A program made the translations under genes and the position numbers. Positions 12,654 to 24,946 of a stretch of 64,000 nt of DNA are shown one piece after another. Where the stretch lies: positions 14,902,069-14,966,068 of the forward strand of contig OZ038463.1 of the NCBI GenBank assembly GCA_964036295.1, read 5' to 3'. The notes below the pieces were generated by a model. The model worked only from the letters and a program-made list of their open reading frames with translations, did not search any database and had not been told where the DNA came from. Each line of letters starts with the position of its first letter. The first letter of the stretch is position 1. Origin of the DNA: Plumapathes pennacea (taxonomy: Eukaryota; Cnidaria; Anthozoa; Antipatharia; Myriopathidae).

Positions 12654-14106
12654 CGATTGGTATTTCACTTTTAATCAAGATACGAGTGAACGCGCAAAGG
12701 ACCAGAGGCTTTCTTATATCTTGGTTACCCACAAGTCAAATGGGTTCGGTTGTTCAAAGCCAATTAAGCAAATAATATCTCTCGACCTCTTGGCTAGCAA
12801 AATGCAGGGTTTCAATCAAAGTCTAATTGAAAAGCTTGTTCAAGCTAAAAAAAAAACGTATCAAGAAAATCGCAATACGAGCAAAACATTCTCATTTTCA
12901 AACCTACAAATGACACAAAAATTTGGACCTAATTCAGTATTAGCCCAGTCGTGCTTTGAACAACCAGACCTTGACCTGGTCAAGCCTAATTTAAAATTAA
13001 CCAAATTTATTTGTTCACCCTCTTGGTTCTTAGTGATTAATACTCTGCGAGGTCTCGGAGACAGATAGGGTTTTTGAAACCAAATTATACCTTCTCGTTT
13101 TAATGCTAAGATGCAAAGAAGTTTTAAAAACGTAATCCAAGATCAACTTGATCGTGACTATTAACAACAGGGCCCGGAGTATTTTTGTACGTTATATATT
13201 TGTTTCATAGATAATCAGAAAATTTAAAATAAACAACAAAGCCCCCTTAGTTTTATAGTCCGCACCGACGATCAGAGTGATCATAATAGACGTTTACAAG
13301 GAGCACATACAGTGCTAAAGTAACGGTCATATTGGCTCAGACAATAAAGTTACCCCAAAACAATGTTTTTTGTTTATTTAACGTATTTCCGTGCATGAGG
13401 AGTGTTTACCTAATCCATCGAGCCTGAGGTCCTCGTGCTTATATGCTCAACAGCACATACTTTGTTGGGAGGGTCAAATGTGAAAACCGGAGCTCCTACA
13501 TAAAAACTCTTCGAGCCAAATTATGGTCGATCAATAATTATTAATACCGCCACTCGGATTGCTGCGCATGGTCCCCGTGCGTGTAGAAAAAAATAAACCC
13601 GACTACAAATAAATCTGTCTGAGCACTCTAGGCATTATTACCAATTCTTTGCAAGACTGGGATTAACTGCGGACCACCATCCAGATTCACAATACTGATA
13701 ATTTTTTTGGAAAATAAAAGATAATTGACTGTGTCAAGGTCTACACATTTATCTTTGTAGGGCCGTCTGTATAAGCCTGGTTCAGGAATAGCAGCATTCT
13801 AATCGCTAAATTTAAGAGAGGTTGTACGGCCGGAAAATAAGGCTCGCTATCCATCAACGCTTTCCCCGTACATCTCGCATTTCTAAATTTTGTATATTAT
13901 CGGCTCTACAGACCTCTGAACTACTTATTTTTCCTCCTATTTCAATTTCGGTAATAAATACATTGGGTATATATTGTACAGAATTTGATTTCGTAATGTT
14001 CAATTCTGGAAAAAGTGCCGAAAATTGACCACACTAGTCACTTTTTTACACACACATACACACACTCACACAAAACAAAAACTAGTATACATGTCGTAAC
14101 GCCTAT

Positions 14107-14303
14107 TAGTATATACCACACAAGTGAATAGTGCCTTTTGCGCGCTCTAATTGGCTCCTCAATCTCGGAATATCAAGTACTATTCACCTCCCGGCGGCTT
14201 CCAGTAAAACAAAATGGCGCGCGAACTCAATTTTTGCTCATTTTTGTCGGAAATAAAATAGCTATTTGGGAGTTGGCTATTAAACTTGTGTGGTATATAC
14301 TAA
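14107..14303. mobile_element. MITE with 20-bp perfect TIRs
   Basis: TTAGTATATACCACACAAGT at 14107-14126 is exactly inverted at 14284-14303. The 197-bp interior is non-coding and includes CCAGTAAAACAAAATGGCGC. Immediately downstream (14309-14373) lies a second inverted pair, ATTATTCGCCGAA and TTCGGCGAATAAT, around CTATTCACCTCC, a motif also present inside the element, so the two may be one composite family. Confidence 0.8.
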
Positions 14304-14617
14304 AATAATTATTCGCCGAAACGGCTCGGTAAATATCCACCGCTATTCACCTCCACTTCGGCGAATAATTGTTAACTACAAGCAGTACGTGTAGTGTGGG
14401 CTATTTTTCGTAAATGAGGTTTTGCGTGTGGTATTCATATGAGCGCGCAGAACACACGCACAAAGGTGTATGGCTGAGAATAATCAACTTCGATTTTCTC
14501 TTTCGGTCTCCTACCTGAGTTGTATTTATACACAGTGTGGAGAATTTGGCGTCTGATATCTTGTTCGGTCAAGAATTGAGCAAGCAGTTAATTCTCACCA
14601 CCTCATTTGGTAAATTC

Positions 14618-14870
14618 TCCTCTGGGGGGGTACTCCCAGATATGAGCCATATGTGCCGCCCCAAAGGGTATCATTTTCAGCATTTAAGTCTGAAATAGGG
14701 TATCGATTTTGAGCCTTTGGTCTGGAATAGGGTCGGAGATTTTGATATTTGGTCTGAAATAGGGTCGAAAATTGTACATTTTGGTCTGAAATAGGGTTTT
14801 CAGTTCCGGGTGGCACACTCCCACCCAAAATTTTGAGGAGTATTCTCCTAAATTGAATGCTTGGAAAAAT
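14618..14870 (+). repeat. TCTGAAATAGGGT subrepeat family, copy 1
   Basis: Internal near-repeats of TTTGGTCTGAAATAGGGTC occur four times in a row, flanked by GCCGCCCCAAAGGGTATC at one end and GGGTGGCACACTCCCACCC plus AAAATTTTGAGGAGTA at the other. The same order is found at 44399-44700. Confidence 0.75.
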
Positions 14871-14914
14871 GTGCATTATGAGTCTAGGAATGAAAAGGTT
14901 CGCCGTTGCAGGTT

Positions 14915-17900
14915 TTACTCTCTCTCTATAAACTTAAGTAGGACATCTTGGTCGGGAACCAAAAGTCCGCGCTGTACCGGATGAACTTCATTCACAGGCT
15001 CAAGCCAATACCGCAAGGAAATCTAGAATCAAAGTAGATAAGAAAAAGAAAGGAAAGATGGAAAGTAATCTTTCGCATAATGAAACAACAATCTAGTTTA
15101 AAGATTTTGATGAGAGCCGTCAAGGGCTGGAAATTCAAGAAGCAGCAACATCAATCTACTCTGTAGCCACTCAGGCGGCCATAGGCTCACAGAATGATAA
15201 AGGTTGATATGAAGGTTCGGCATATGGCATTTCCAATAAACCAAAAGAGGCAAGAGTAATGCAAAGGGGAGAAGACAGACAGACACTCAGACAGACAAAG
15301 AGTAACAGAAACAGAAACAGATAACCCTGGTTCTCTTGATTGTGCATGACACTCACCCCTTCTCTAGCTTTCATTGACAAAAACAAAAACAAAAACAAAA
15401 CAAAAATCGAAAACTGCTGTTTCGCTGGTGGCCTGTTAGAGCCAAATAAACTCCGTCAATGATGACATCAAAACGCAGACCTAAACTTGACAAAAAAAGA
15501 AAACACGCAGCATTTCTTTCCACGTGTCACACTCTCCCATTCATGTTACGTGTTTCTTATAAATAGATTACTGGCCGATCATCTGATTATTTGATGGGTT
15601 TTCACGAGATTGACACATTTATTTATCACTCTGAGAAGATCGATTCCCTCCATGTGAAGCGGGTCCTTTTTATTATGGCTGTACGGAGACCTTCACGGCA
15701 TTCACAGCTGCCCAAACTGAGACCACTACTGGCGAGCACAAAATGAAAGAACAACAAAATGGACTTACTTGAGAAAGAAGGAGGTACATCTCCAACTCAG
15801 CCACACGACGACCTAAAATGAAACGGACACCGAGATCATGATCTGTTTTATAAACTTCGGAACATTCTTGTCACGCTGGGCAAAGAGACTGCCAGCAGTC
15901 TCTCCTTTTCTCTCCACAAATATCCTACTGCGGGAGCCCCCATTTTCCGGGCGCCATATACTCTTCTGCGCTAGCGACTGGAATCCCGCAATACGATCTT
16001 GAAGGGAAAAGGAAAGACTGCTCGTAGTCCATGGGCAAGTTGTACAGACACTGGCCCCGGACCAGGCATTTATAGTAACAAGATTGACTTCCAGGTGTTG
16101 AATTGGCAAGAATTCATAATTCCGACAGGCGAGACCGCTCACAATTCACTCCTCACAGAAGAACTAACAAAACAATTGCAAGAATCGCAATATAGTTTAC
16201 ATAAAATGCTGTCTATAGATCACACAGTCGTTAGGTACAAGACGCGACTGAGCTCGACTCTTACCAAGGCACATTCGGGTCCCAAAGCCAAAAGGAAGGA
16301 ATGCAAACGCGTTGTAAGCTGGTCGCGAGTCCTCCGTTCTGAGCCAGCGATCAGGTTTGAACTCGAGGTGGTCGTCGAACAGCGCCGGGTTCCGGCCAAT
16401 GGAGTACGTGGGTATTCTGACGAAGCTCTGGTAAGACGGAAGAAAAATGCTTAAGATGTACACATACGGCACCCAAAGGAAGATACTTATCCCAAAGAGC
16501 AAGATGGCAGACAAAAAAGAAAGTTGTTTAAAAAACTGAAGAAAAAAGACATTGAGAAAAAAAGAAATTTTACTTAACGCGAAATTTCGTTGATCTTCAC
16601 AGTTGCTTTCCGTAAAAGAGAAACGAGAGGTTGCTTTACGGCACCTAATCAAAGACTAAAGGATCTCAACACAGGAATTTTACATTGGTTTGTCATGCAA
16701 CTGACGCGATTCACTTACGTTAGCTGGTACATGGTATCCTGCCAGCACGACATCTTTTGGAACAAAGCGAGCGTTCTCCGTAGCCACGGGGTATAATCTG
16801 TGAAGCAGAAAAAAAAAAAAAAAAAAAAAAAAAAAAGGAACTGATGGAAGTACTGTCTCGCGCACCCAAACTTCATCTATAGTACCGGCCAAGTGTACCG
16901 GTCGTCTCTCTGGAGTTGAGACTCTCGTCTCGAGAGACGAGACTTTAGTTTAGTTAGTTTAATGAATTCGCCACCTTTTACAAATTACAAGTAGAATAAC
17001 GTATAAAGGCACACAATTTACAAGCACGTGGAACAAAGAAATTAAGGGTGTGACTGGGGAAAAGAACAGAACTTGCGTCCCAATTGCAACTTAACCCCTT
17101 TATACTAAAATAGAATAAGGAAAACTATAATGGTATTATACACTAATAATTAAGTAGAAAGGAGCAGAATTACACTAGCCTGAAGGACTGTAAGCTACTC
17201 GTTTTGAGGCATATATATTAAGAAGGCTAGATTTGAATATAGGCAGTGAGTTGCAAGACTTAGTAATAGACGGCAGAGTGTTCCACAGTTCGGCAGACCT
17301 AATAAAATATGATTTCCTGTAATAGTCTTGTTTATGTTTACCCCATCTCGCGAGACTCGTTCAACCGACAAATTGTAAATAATTCATATAAATTAACTGG
17401 TTTGAGATAATTATACCTGAGTGTTTCCTTGATACACGCCTTCATATATGGCATCTTTTCCAGGGCTGCAGGCGTGGTCATTTCACCCCGTGTTACCAAG
17501 GAGATCACTTCTTTGTGCAGCTTCTCTTGGATAGCTGGGTTTCTAGCGAGGGAATACATTGCCCAGAGAGTTGTCGCAGATGTCTGCAAAAGGAAGGAAT
17601 GTAATGGGCAAACTACGTTAGCGCCAATTTGTGCACGAGATTTACGTATGTAATATACCAACTACAGTACTGTCTTTGTCGCGATTGTTTGGGTATATTT
17701 TGGAATTCCGGAACAGACCCCTTCACGGTATTGAAAGCATGATGGTTAATCAGGGCAAATAAACTGCATATACATTCGTTTTTCTCATCTGTGGAACTTC
17801 GAAACACTCCAAATTGTCATTTGAAAGCTTTCAGTGGTTCTGATTGTAAGCGATTTTACTATTAAACCGAGACTTGTCGCACGCGTCGCCGCCATGTTTC

Positions 17901-20467
17901 TTTGTTCTTGCCCTGATTACCCATCATGCATTCAATACCGTGAAGGGGTCTACAGAAATGGCCGAGGGCCATGAATCAAGTTGTATTGTGATTAATGGAG
18001 TCAGGCATGAAAAAAAAAAAAACCGTTTCGTGTATGTAATGTGAAAAGTTTGCGGCAACAAACAAAAGAAAGATGTTGGTGGGACATTTTACCGTTTCCA
18101 CAGATGCCATGAGTATTTCCACCAAGTTGGCAGTGATTTCTTTAGGGGTGATGTCCTTGCTCGCGACTAGAAACGTCAGGAACTCTGCCCTGTCCTCTCC
18201 AAAATCCTGTCCTGCGTCCAGCCGTTCAGCGACTTCCTTCAGCTTCTTGTCGACGAATTTATCGCCAAAGTTGTACAAGGCGTCCATGCAGTCATAAAAC
18301 TGCTGCACTGTCTTCGTTCTGTAAATCTTGTCAAGCCACAGCGGGTAAAAAGCGACACTCAAAACAATCTTGAACAAAAGCGAGGTCGCATCAATGAATT
18401 CCTGGGCCTCTTTGGAGGGATTTTCAGCAAAGCATCCAAACCGAGTCTCAAACAATACTGTTCCGACAGCTGGAGAGAAAATGAAAATGGCGACTTTTAT
18501 TAAATTTATGTCCGGATACTATGACACCATCGTATAACGTACAGTTCACCCTAAAGTTGATGTAGACGAGCGAGCTAAAGGGCTCGTACTTATACGAACT
18601 GTAATTTACCTATTTTTAAATGAACAAAGGTTAAATTTACAGAACGCATTTTGCGGATTTTGCGTCCGTTCTCTTTCGTCTTATTGTCCACCCCAGTTGA
18701 GTGTACGCTACGTTATACATTAAGACCCCACCGTGGGGCCACGTTGGTAGCAGAAGTTCATCCAATATGGCTGCCATGACGTCACATGCAAACCAAGAAT
18801 GTATCAACTTTGTAGGATGCATAACTTCTAACATAGCTATCTTTATGATGTCATATGCAGGTGGCCCAATAATCTCTTGCGTGAACGCTCAGTTGCATTG
18901 CCAACTGCATTATTCAAATCAGGTGTCTAACTCTCTTGACCAATCAGATTTAGTGATGCTTTCCACATTAATTTGGACATGTCGTGTAACTGGTATCTGT
19001 GGTGGAATGTACAACTTGGTTGATAGTGAAAATGCTGAATAATTAACCACAAGTGACATATTTAACCCCTTCACTCCCAAGCTCATAATGCAGATTCTTT
19101 AAGCTGAAGAACCTCATATACACTCACTGGTGGAAAACTGTATCACAACAAGCACTGTTTCTATTCTCATTACGCTTTTGCATATACTGTAAAGTCCTCC
19201 TTCTTACCAACCGTAAACATGCAGCATACATAAATTCTGTGCTATTAACATCTGCATTTAAGTGTACTATGTGCAAATAGTATCACCCTTTCATTTGTAA
19301 GAGTGATCAACTTCAATTTTAACTTTTGAGTCTTGAGAGATACAGTACAGTGTACATAGAACTTGTATTTTGATAACTTGCTATTTATGTAAAAGCTGAT
19401 TAAGACATTAATTCTCATTTCACCACTCACATTTTCTTGTTTTATGGTTGGGAGAATTTGTATTCTGAGCTTGGGATTAAAAGTATTATATTAGTTTGAA
19501 CAGTGTGCAATCTGCACTTTCTTTTTTCTTTTTTTTTTTTCTGGCAGGTGGTATCCACATAATTATAAAGTTTAAAAGTCAATCAAGTATTCAGTTTGTT
19601 TGGACTGATATGTAAGTTGGCAGTGCTATGAGATTTGGACAAGCCAGCTGCATTGAAGCACCTCACAAGTACCCTTAATAAGATGTTACACACTATAAAC
19701 ACACCCAAGAAGATATTACCACAAACTTACACTCTAGAGACCACTTGAAGAGTTCATTCCGAATACCAGGTACAGTGTGGTCATCAGCATGGACTTCATT
19801 CAGTCTCAGCAGCAAGTCCTTCACTACTTCATTAATATCTTCAGCATACATACTGACCACCCTGGGACGCAGCATCTGCTGACTTAGGAGACGACGGACT
19901 TTGTACCACTCCTTGTCTTGCCTGGAAGGGAAGTGCAAGTGAATCCACTTAGATACAACAAACAAACTAACAATAAGGAAACATGTACTCTATCAGGAAA
20001 CATGTACTCTAAAATGGTCCAAGCTGTACCCACAAGGTAAAGATCCCATGCTCCTGTTGTCGATCTGCCTTGTACTTGTTCCAAAAAGGCACTGATGGCT
20101 CTCGCATCGGGTACTTGCCTTCGTTTCGAAACACGTGTTCTATATCGTCTGGGTCGCTAACAAACACACACTTGTAATTCATGATGTCTTCGCGAAAAAT
20201 CGGACCGTACTTTTGGATTCTCTCCGTTATAATCTCGTGCATTCTACTCGCGCCGTCGTTCCTCACGTAATCAAACACTGTTCCAACCAGAGGGAGGCCC
20301 TTCGGTCCTGGTATTGCATTGAAGGGCTTCGCACTGACACTGTCTTGGCCATTGCTCATTAATATTACCTGTGTGGTGTGTAGTTTTCTGTAAGGGCGAA
20401 AAACAAGCCGCCCACATTGGGTTCTCTTGAATGCAAACCTGAACGCCATGTTGCGATGGCTTTTCAA
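14915..20467 (-). CDS. Mitochondrial-clan cytochrome P450, eight exons
   Basis: Complete haem-thiolate monooxygenase of the CYP mitochondrial clan (CYP11/24/27-like), probably oxidising a sterol-like substrate with electrons from adrenodoxin; the substrate cannot be told. Exons on -: 20467-20034, 19921-19731, 18469-18093, 17583-17417, 16797-16719, 16427-16265, 15812-15769, 15022-14915. All phases match and give 1563 nt, 520 aa, a normal length. The N terminus is basic and amphipathic (RFAFKRTQCGRLVFRPYRK), fitting a mitochondrial presequence, then the Pro-rich hinge AIPGPKGLPLVGT. Further marks are the I-helix MASVETTSATTLW, K-helix KETLR, FKPDRW, and the haem loop FLPFGFGTRMCLG with its Cys ligand, followed by RRVAELEMYLLL. 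The gene ends in LLKFIERE. Met at 20467 or 20449 could start. Introns carry a LINE tail and MITEs. Confidence 0.93.
16810..16836. repeat. Poly(A) run beside P450 splice acceptor
   Basis: About 27 A on +. On the gene strand it is a long T tract just upstream of CTGCTTCACAG, the acceptor for the 79-nt exon, and so serves as its polypyrimidine tract. Confidence 0.8.
16940..17350 (-). pseudogene. 3' end of a CR1/L2-type LINE
   Basis: On - the sequence reads DYYRKSYFIRSAELWNTLPS then ITKSCNSLPIFKSSLLN and a stop at 17175-17177. This is the well-known C-terminal signature of the reverse-transcriptase protein of jockey/CR1/L2-like non-LTR elements (A-x-L-W-N-x-L-P...F-K). About 235 bp of AT-rich 3' untranslated sequence follow. 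It is a 5'-truncated relic within a P450 intron, in the same orientation as the gene. Confidence 0.75.
17716..17950. mobile_element. MITE with 43-bp TIRs in P450 intron
   Basis: The 43-bp arms 17716-17758 and 17908-17950 are inverted copies with about two mismatches (GACCCCTTCACGGTATTG against CAATACCGTGAAGGGGTC). The interior contains CGCCGCCATGTTTCTTTG and no reading frame of note. Confidence 0.85.
19061..19484. mobile_element. CACTCCCAAG-family element, long copy
   Basis: Begins TTTAACCCCTTCACTCCCAA and ends near GCTTGGGATTAAAAG, inverted with respect to each other. Internal sequence AGAGTGATCAACTTCAATTTT is shared with the element at 44098-44305. It lies in a P450 intron. Confidence 0.6.
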
Positions 20468-20669
20468 CTACTTAATGTAAGTTCAAATATACTACGCTCT
20501 CTTGGGCCCAGTCCATCGCAGAGGAGACGGCAGATGCATCACACAGCCTTTTTTAAAAAAAAAAACAAAACAAAAAGAAAAACAAAACAAAAAACAAAAA
20601 AACCAAAGGTTCACCTCAGGACCGTGTGCCATTAGAAGTATATGAATTTAAAAGTAAATAATTATACCC

Positions 20670-20821
20670 AACAGTGGAACCCCGTTAATACGGCCACCAT
20701 CGGGACACAAATCTGACCGCATTAACAGGGTTTTCAGATAAGAAAATGACTGGACGTTTGTTCCGCGGGACAAAATAAAGTGTAACAACGAAAGGTGGCC
20801 GTAAGGCTGGGTTCCACTGTT
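20670..20821. mobile_element. CAGTGGAACC-ended MITE
   Basis: 152 bp with ends AACAGTGGAACCC and GGGTTCCACTGTT. The interior repeats ATACGGCCACC and GGTGGCCGTA in inverted order. CAGTGGAACC termini are those I associate with pogo/Tigger-type elements. It has no coding capacity. Confidence 0.75.
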
Positions 20822-22199
20822 ACGCCGTTTGGAAGCGCTCGACGTGCGTTGATAAATTGGTCTGCTGGAGCAGCTACTGAATAACTTTTGAGTGCAATAT
20901 AAAGTGCGAGCCACTATTTCCTGTTCAACAGCTGATTATAAACTGTCAGTGACGAACCGCGACGCTTAGTCTGACGCCAATATAGGTTCAGCACTCTAAT
21001 TACTTAAGCCCATACATAACGACAATTACAAACCGGCGTACCATATTGAAATCTCATCTCGAAACGAACTGTTGGCTGATGCGTTCGTGCATGATAGCTC
21101 AGCTGTAACAGCAGATTCAGTATCATTCCTCATGAGGAGTCCCTTGGACGATATCCCAGATGTTTGATTACAACCCAAGTGACCGATTGAACTCAAGAAG
21201 GTATGACTATTTTATTCTTTGTCATGGAATAATAGATTGTTGGCGCCAGCCATGCCAAACGGGCCAATGGCAATTAATTTATTGCCGCCCTGAACGGTGG
21301 CAGTTGTCCAGTGTTGAGTTTTAGTCTCAGAATGTGTCCGAGTGGTGGTGTGTAAAACAAAGTACTCTCTTGGTTGTCAGTCATCGAAAGTATAGTTTGT
21401 CAGTGATTATCCACTGTAATACGGCAAGGCAAAGGTTCTCTAACTCCATTTTATGCTGATTTAAGACAACTCCTGATACTCACTAAGGCATCTGTCGTAC
21501 TCCTACCATGATAAACTGGTCAGCAACGTTTGGAGCAATAGAAACTCTGCCCAGCAAGACACGAATTGTAGTTCCCGCGCCACGCGAATCGCGCGTGAAT
21601 TGCGCATGAATTATGATGATCGATACGTACTGCCCGACTCGACACTTCATATATTAAATACCGTAAGACAGTGAATTCAAGATGACTGAAGCACGAGGTT
21701 TGTATAAGTTCTGAGTGACCCCCCATAGCTGAATCAACTTTGTTCCGGATTCTTGGGCAACTGGCTAACGACGATGAATAAACAGCTGAGTCAGCTTCGG
21801 TGGTGACACATTGCCGACGGTACTGCGCGCCGCAAAGCAATAAATTATTTCCTTTTTATAATACTCGTCATTCCGGGGAGGTGTCCTGCCAATACTGGCC
21901 ATTTACTATGCGCAAATGCGGGTATGCTTCAGAAGCTTTACCCGTAGCTACCAGTGCGGCTATAGTGTTTACAGCCGGACACAGCAAATGAACTGGTATA
22001 TCAGGTTCTGGAGCGTTCTGGAACTTACTGCGACATTCATCAGTATTTTAGAGCCCGCAAACGTGTTAGCACTCACATAATGTGTAAATAAAGTCGGACA
22101 AAGCCAATATCAATGTCTACATGCCATATTGCATATTCCGAACTCCACACAAGTTTTTTTCCTCCGATTCCCATTTTCTGAACTGTCAAATAAAACCCA

Positions 22200-22365
22200 A
22201 AAGGCTCTCACCGAGTACACCCTGACAGAAGCTCCTGAACTGTCAGTGACCACTCAAAATAATGAAGCTTGAGTGCATCGTGACAGAAACTTCTGAACTG
22301 TCATAATGAAAGCTTGAGTGCATCGTGACAGAAACTTCTGAACTGTCGTCCACTCAAATGAAAGC
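22200..22365. repeat. Tandem repeat, about 55-bp unit
   Basis: Two nearly identical units carrying GCTTGAGTGCATCGTGACAG plus AAACTTCTGAACTGTC and a more diverged third (CCTGACAGAAGCTCCTGAAC) stand head to tail. Each unit contains the inverted pair TGACAG/CTGTCA. Confidence 0.75.
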
Positions 22366-22829
22366 TCTCTATAAGTACCTTCTGGTAGATTGAAGTGCTC
22401 ATGTTGTTCTTGATTTGAACGTACGTAAAACGCTTTTTCCTTCAGTCATATCTTGGATAGAGATCCATGACAGTAGAAGGGTTATTAAAGTAACAATTGA
22501 TTTAGCTGGAAGTATATTCGTAGAACTCCCGAAAAAAAAAAACGACACATGTACAAGAACAATTGGCTTTTGTACATAAAATGGGCGTTAACCTCGTTTT
22601 ATTTCTGTGATATTACCTGCAAGTGAGTACTTGAACTATAAAACAGCCATCACAAACGATAACCTGCAGCTATTACAGTACATCACTGCATGACCCTGTT
22701 TAAGTTTATCAAAAATAAATTCCACTTAGGGCCATGAAAAGATTAAAAATATTTTAGACTTTTATCTCATGCTGTCACACCGCTGTTTAGATACAAACGG
22801 GCAAGTACGTTTTTCGGCCAAGCGGTCAC

Positions 22830-23110
22830 CATATTTTCGAGTCAGCGGTCATTGCACAAAACTCAAAACCGTGGATTCACGTGCAGATTTGAGCTCAGTG
22901 AAATGCCCGTAAAAACGTCAAGACTTAGCCATGAAACTCAATATCAAGACTTGGTATTCAAAAGTGAGCTGTTCAATGCATTTTCTATAACATACGTTGT
23001 GCACAAGAAAAACCGGACTTGTACACGAGGTGAAATGTTACGGTTCGAGTTAGACCGAGGAACGCTGACCAACAGAAGTGAAGTCAAGAACGTATTTTAC
23101 AAGATTGAGC
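22830..23110 (-). repeat. Dispersed repeat R1, copy 1
   Basis: In reverse complement it contains GTTCTTGACTTCAC, TTTCACCTCGTG, CTTGTGCACAACG plus TATGTTATAGAAAATGC, and ends TGCAATGACCGCTGACTCG. The same order of motifs recurs at 26225-26490 and 33590-34030. Confidence 0.65.
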
Positions 23111-24796
23111 TTTGCCTACATAAACCCACTCACGATATTATATGATACAATTCCTTTTATGAATACTATATAAAAATTTTCAAACCCAGCTTTGATTTAT
23201 GTCCAAATATTCACCTCGTATAACCACTTTCAAGTTTTGACACCTTTTTCGAGAGTTTAAAAAAATTAAAACTGTTAAAAGTAGTTAAGTCATGCTTAGC
23301 ACGCACTACGTGTTGAAAACACCAACAAACGAAATTAAACAGAAGAAAAAATAAATTACAAACTTGCTAAACTTGAAAGAAATCAAATAAATGAAATTCG
23401 CTTACATTGCTACTCCCTTGACTACGAACTGGGGAGAGCTCACAATAAAAAAATACAAATGTTTCGAAAAAGTGTAGAAATAGAACTCGTAACTAGGAAA
23501 ATTAGTAAACCCACCGCTACCATTTTTTCCGAAAACTGCGTGTTATCGCGCGCGTTCGTGTAAGTTTTTAGTGAGTATGTGCGTCCTCTCAGCACCTTTA
23601 AAATTCCTTGACATCAAGTAGGTCCCTTCATTTTCCAGTGTAAAGTAATGCATTCTACAAAGAGTTCAACGTCTTAGCTCAACAGCGTCCTGCGCTGCAC
23701 TCAACTGCATTTGCGGATTACGGATATTAACTTCACACTCCGGTGGAGAGGATATCAGGCTCGGAGTGGAAATTCTTCGTGGAATCCGCAAGACGACTCA
23801 AAGCTGGACTGTCAATCGGCATTGGCGAGCTAATGAGCAACCTGGGGAGAACAGGAGCGTCAGTAAACCATTTCCCCCAATAATTAGCAGCTGATTGCGT
23901 GCATTGTGGGCAGTTGATCTAACTATGAATGATCTTGATGTTACACATATTCACGGCTCGCTCGCTCATCCCACTCACTTAACTCCCATGGCCTAAAGCT
24001 TCAAGAAAGGCGACACGCTTTCCATGGTCAAAAGTAGAATACTGATGGTAACCAAGATAAAATTATAAATATTAAAATACTGTGCGCACGTATTTGTGAA
24101 ACTCTAAGATGGTCTTTTGTTCCACCTCGTGCCGTATTGTTCCAACGAAATATCAAGGAAAACAACCGACACTGTCCATTTCGTGTGAAATTCCGTTCTA
24201 ACTCAACATGGCCGACACACGGAGAAAGGGCGTATGAGTAAGCTGCTGATTGGCTAACAAATAATATCATGTAATATCGAGTCGTCTTATCTGAATAACA
24301 ACGTCACGCCGTGTCTATGTCTGCAGCTTATCTTGCCATTCCTGGCTTGGAGTATAAAATTGATTATTACTCTGCTAAGCCGCAGGGGAAAAAGAGCTTA
24401 AAAACATAATACGAAGGCCTTGGATACAAGCTTGGCGCTGGCTAATGTGGTGCGAGCGCGTCAATAATGGCTATAAGAAAAATGGGTGGGATAAATTTGA
24501 CTGAAAATAAAGCTCATGTTCAAACTGTTACAGTCTCAGTGTTTCAAGCAGAGGTGTTTAAATTATTAATATTATTCTATTATTATTATCATTGTTGTTA
24601 TTATTATAATGTTATCATATTTATTATAATATTTTGTCAAAGCATGAAATTAGCAATTTTTAAGACAGAACACTGTCCTTACGTCATAGCGTGATGGATA
24701 TGAAAATGACGATTTGCTTGTCTTGTCTGTATTTTGCCAGGCAAAAGTATTTCGGAGTCATCGGAGAATCAAAACCACGCTTGTATTTCTGAATAT

Positions 24797-24812
24797 ATGC
24801 ATGCGCATGCGC
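24797..24812. promoter_or_regulatory. NRF-1-like site (GCATGCGCATGCGC)
   Basis: The palindromic ATGCATGCGCATGCGCC contains a perfect match to the NRF-1 core TGCGCATGCGC as known from animal promoters. It lies about 90 bp before an ATG whose short frame runs into a consensus donor, so it may mark a transcription start on +. Confidence 0.4.
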
Positions 24813-24899
24813 CTAAGTTCGGTTGAGCCCAGTCTAGTATGTTCTGCAGCCTTCTTGGGTCAGCTGCAACGAAAAGAAAGCGCATACAGAAAAACAGAA

Positions 24900-24946
24900 A
24901 TGTCTGCAAATGCGAGTCACCGTGGGCCACTGAATCCACCGAAAAC
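24900..24946 (+). CDS. Possible first coding exon (unknown gene)
   Basis: ATG in the context AGAAATGTCTG opens MSANASHRGPLNPPK, followed by a perfect donor AAAAC|GTAAGTCC at 24947 (phase 2). The NRF-1-like site upstream supports a promoter. I could not find a downstream exon that joins in phase with confidence; candidates are an acceptor at 25231 and one at 28128. The product is unknown. Confidence 0.3.

Larger units (their letters stand above)
12506..14914. other. Convergent intergenic region between IRF and P450 genes
   Basis: Both flanking genes end here. The stretch has no gene that I can support. It holds a (CA)n run at about 12614-12651, a degraded copy of the GGGCCC-ended MITE at 12738-12966, the TIR element at 14107-14303 with its adjoining hairpin, part of a CACTCCC-family repeat at about 14480-14590, and the TCTGAAATAGGGT repeat at 14618-14870. 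Confidence 0.6.
20468..24780. other. Repeat-rich intergenic region upstream of P450
   Basis: No supported gene. It contains a pogo/Tigger-like MITE (20670-20821), a short tandem repeat (22200-22365) and one copy of a dispersed repeat (about 22830-23110). A frame of about 55 codons around 23720-23890 on + lacks any recognisable motif. The P450 promoter must be just above 20467, but I see no clear TATA box there. Confidence 0.5.
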
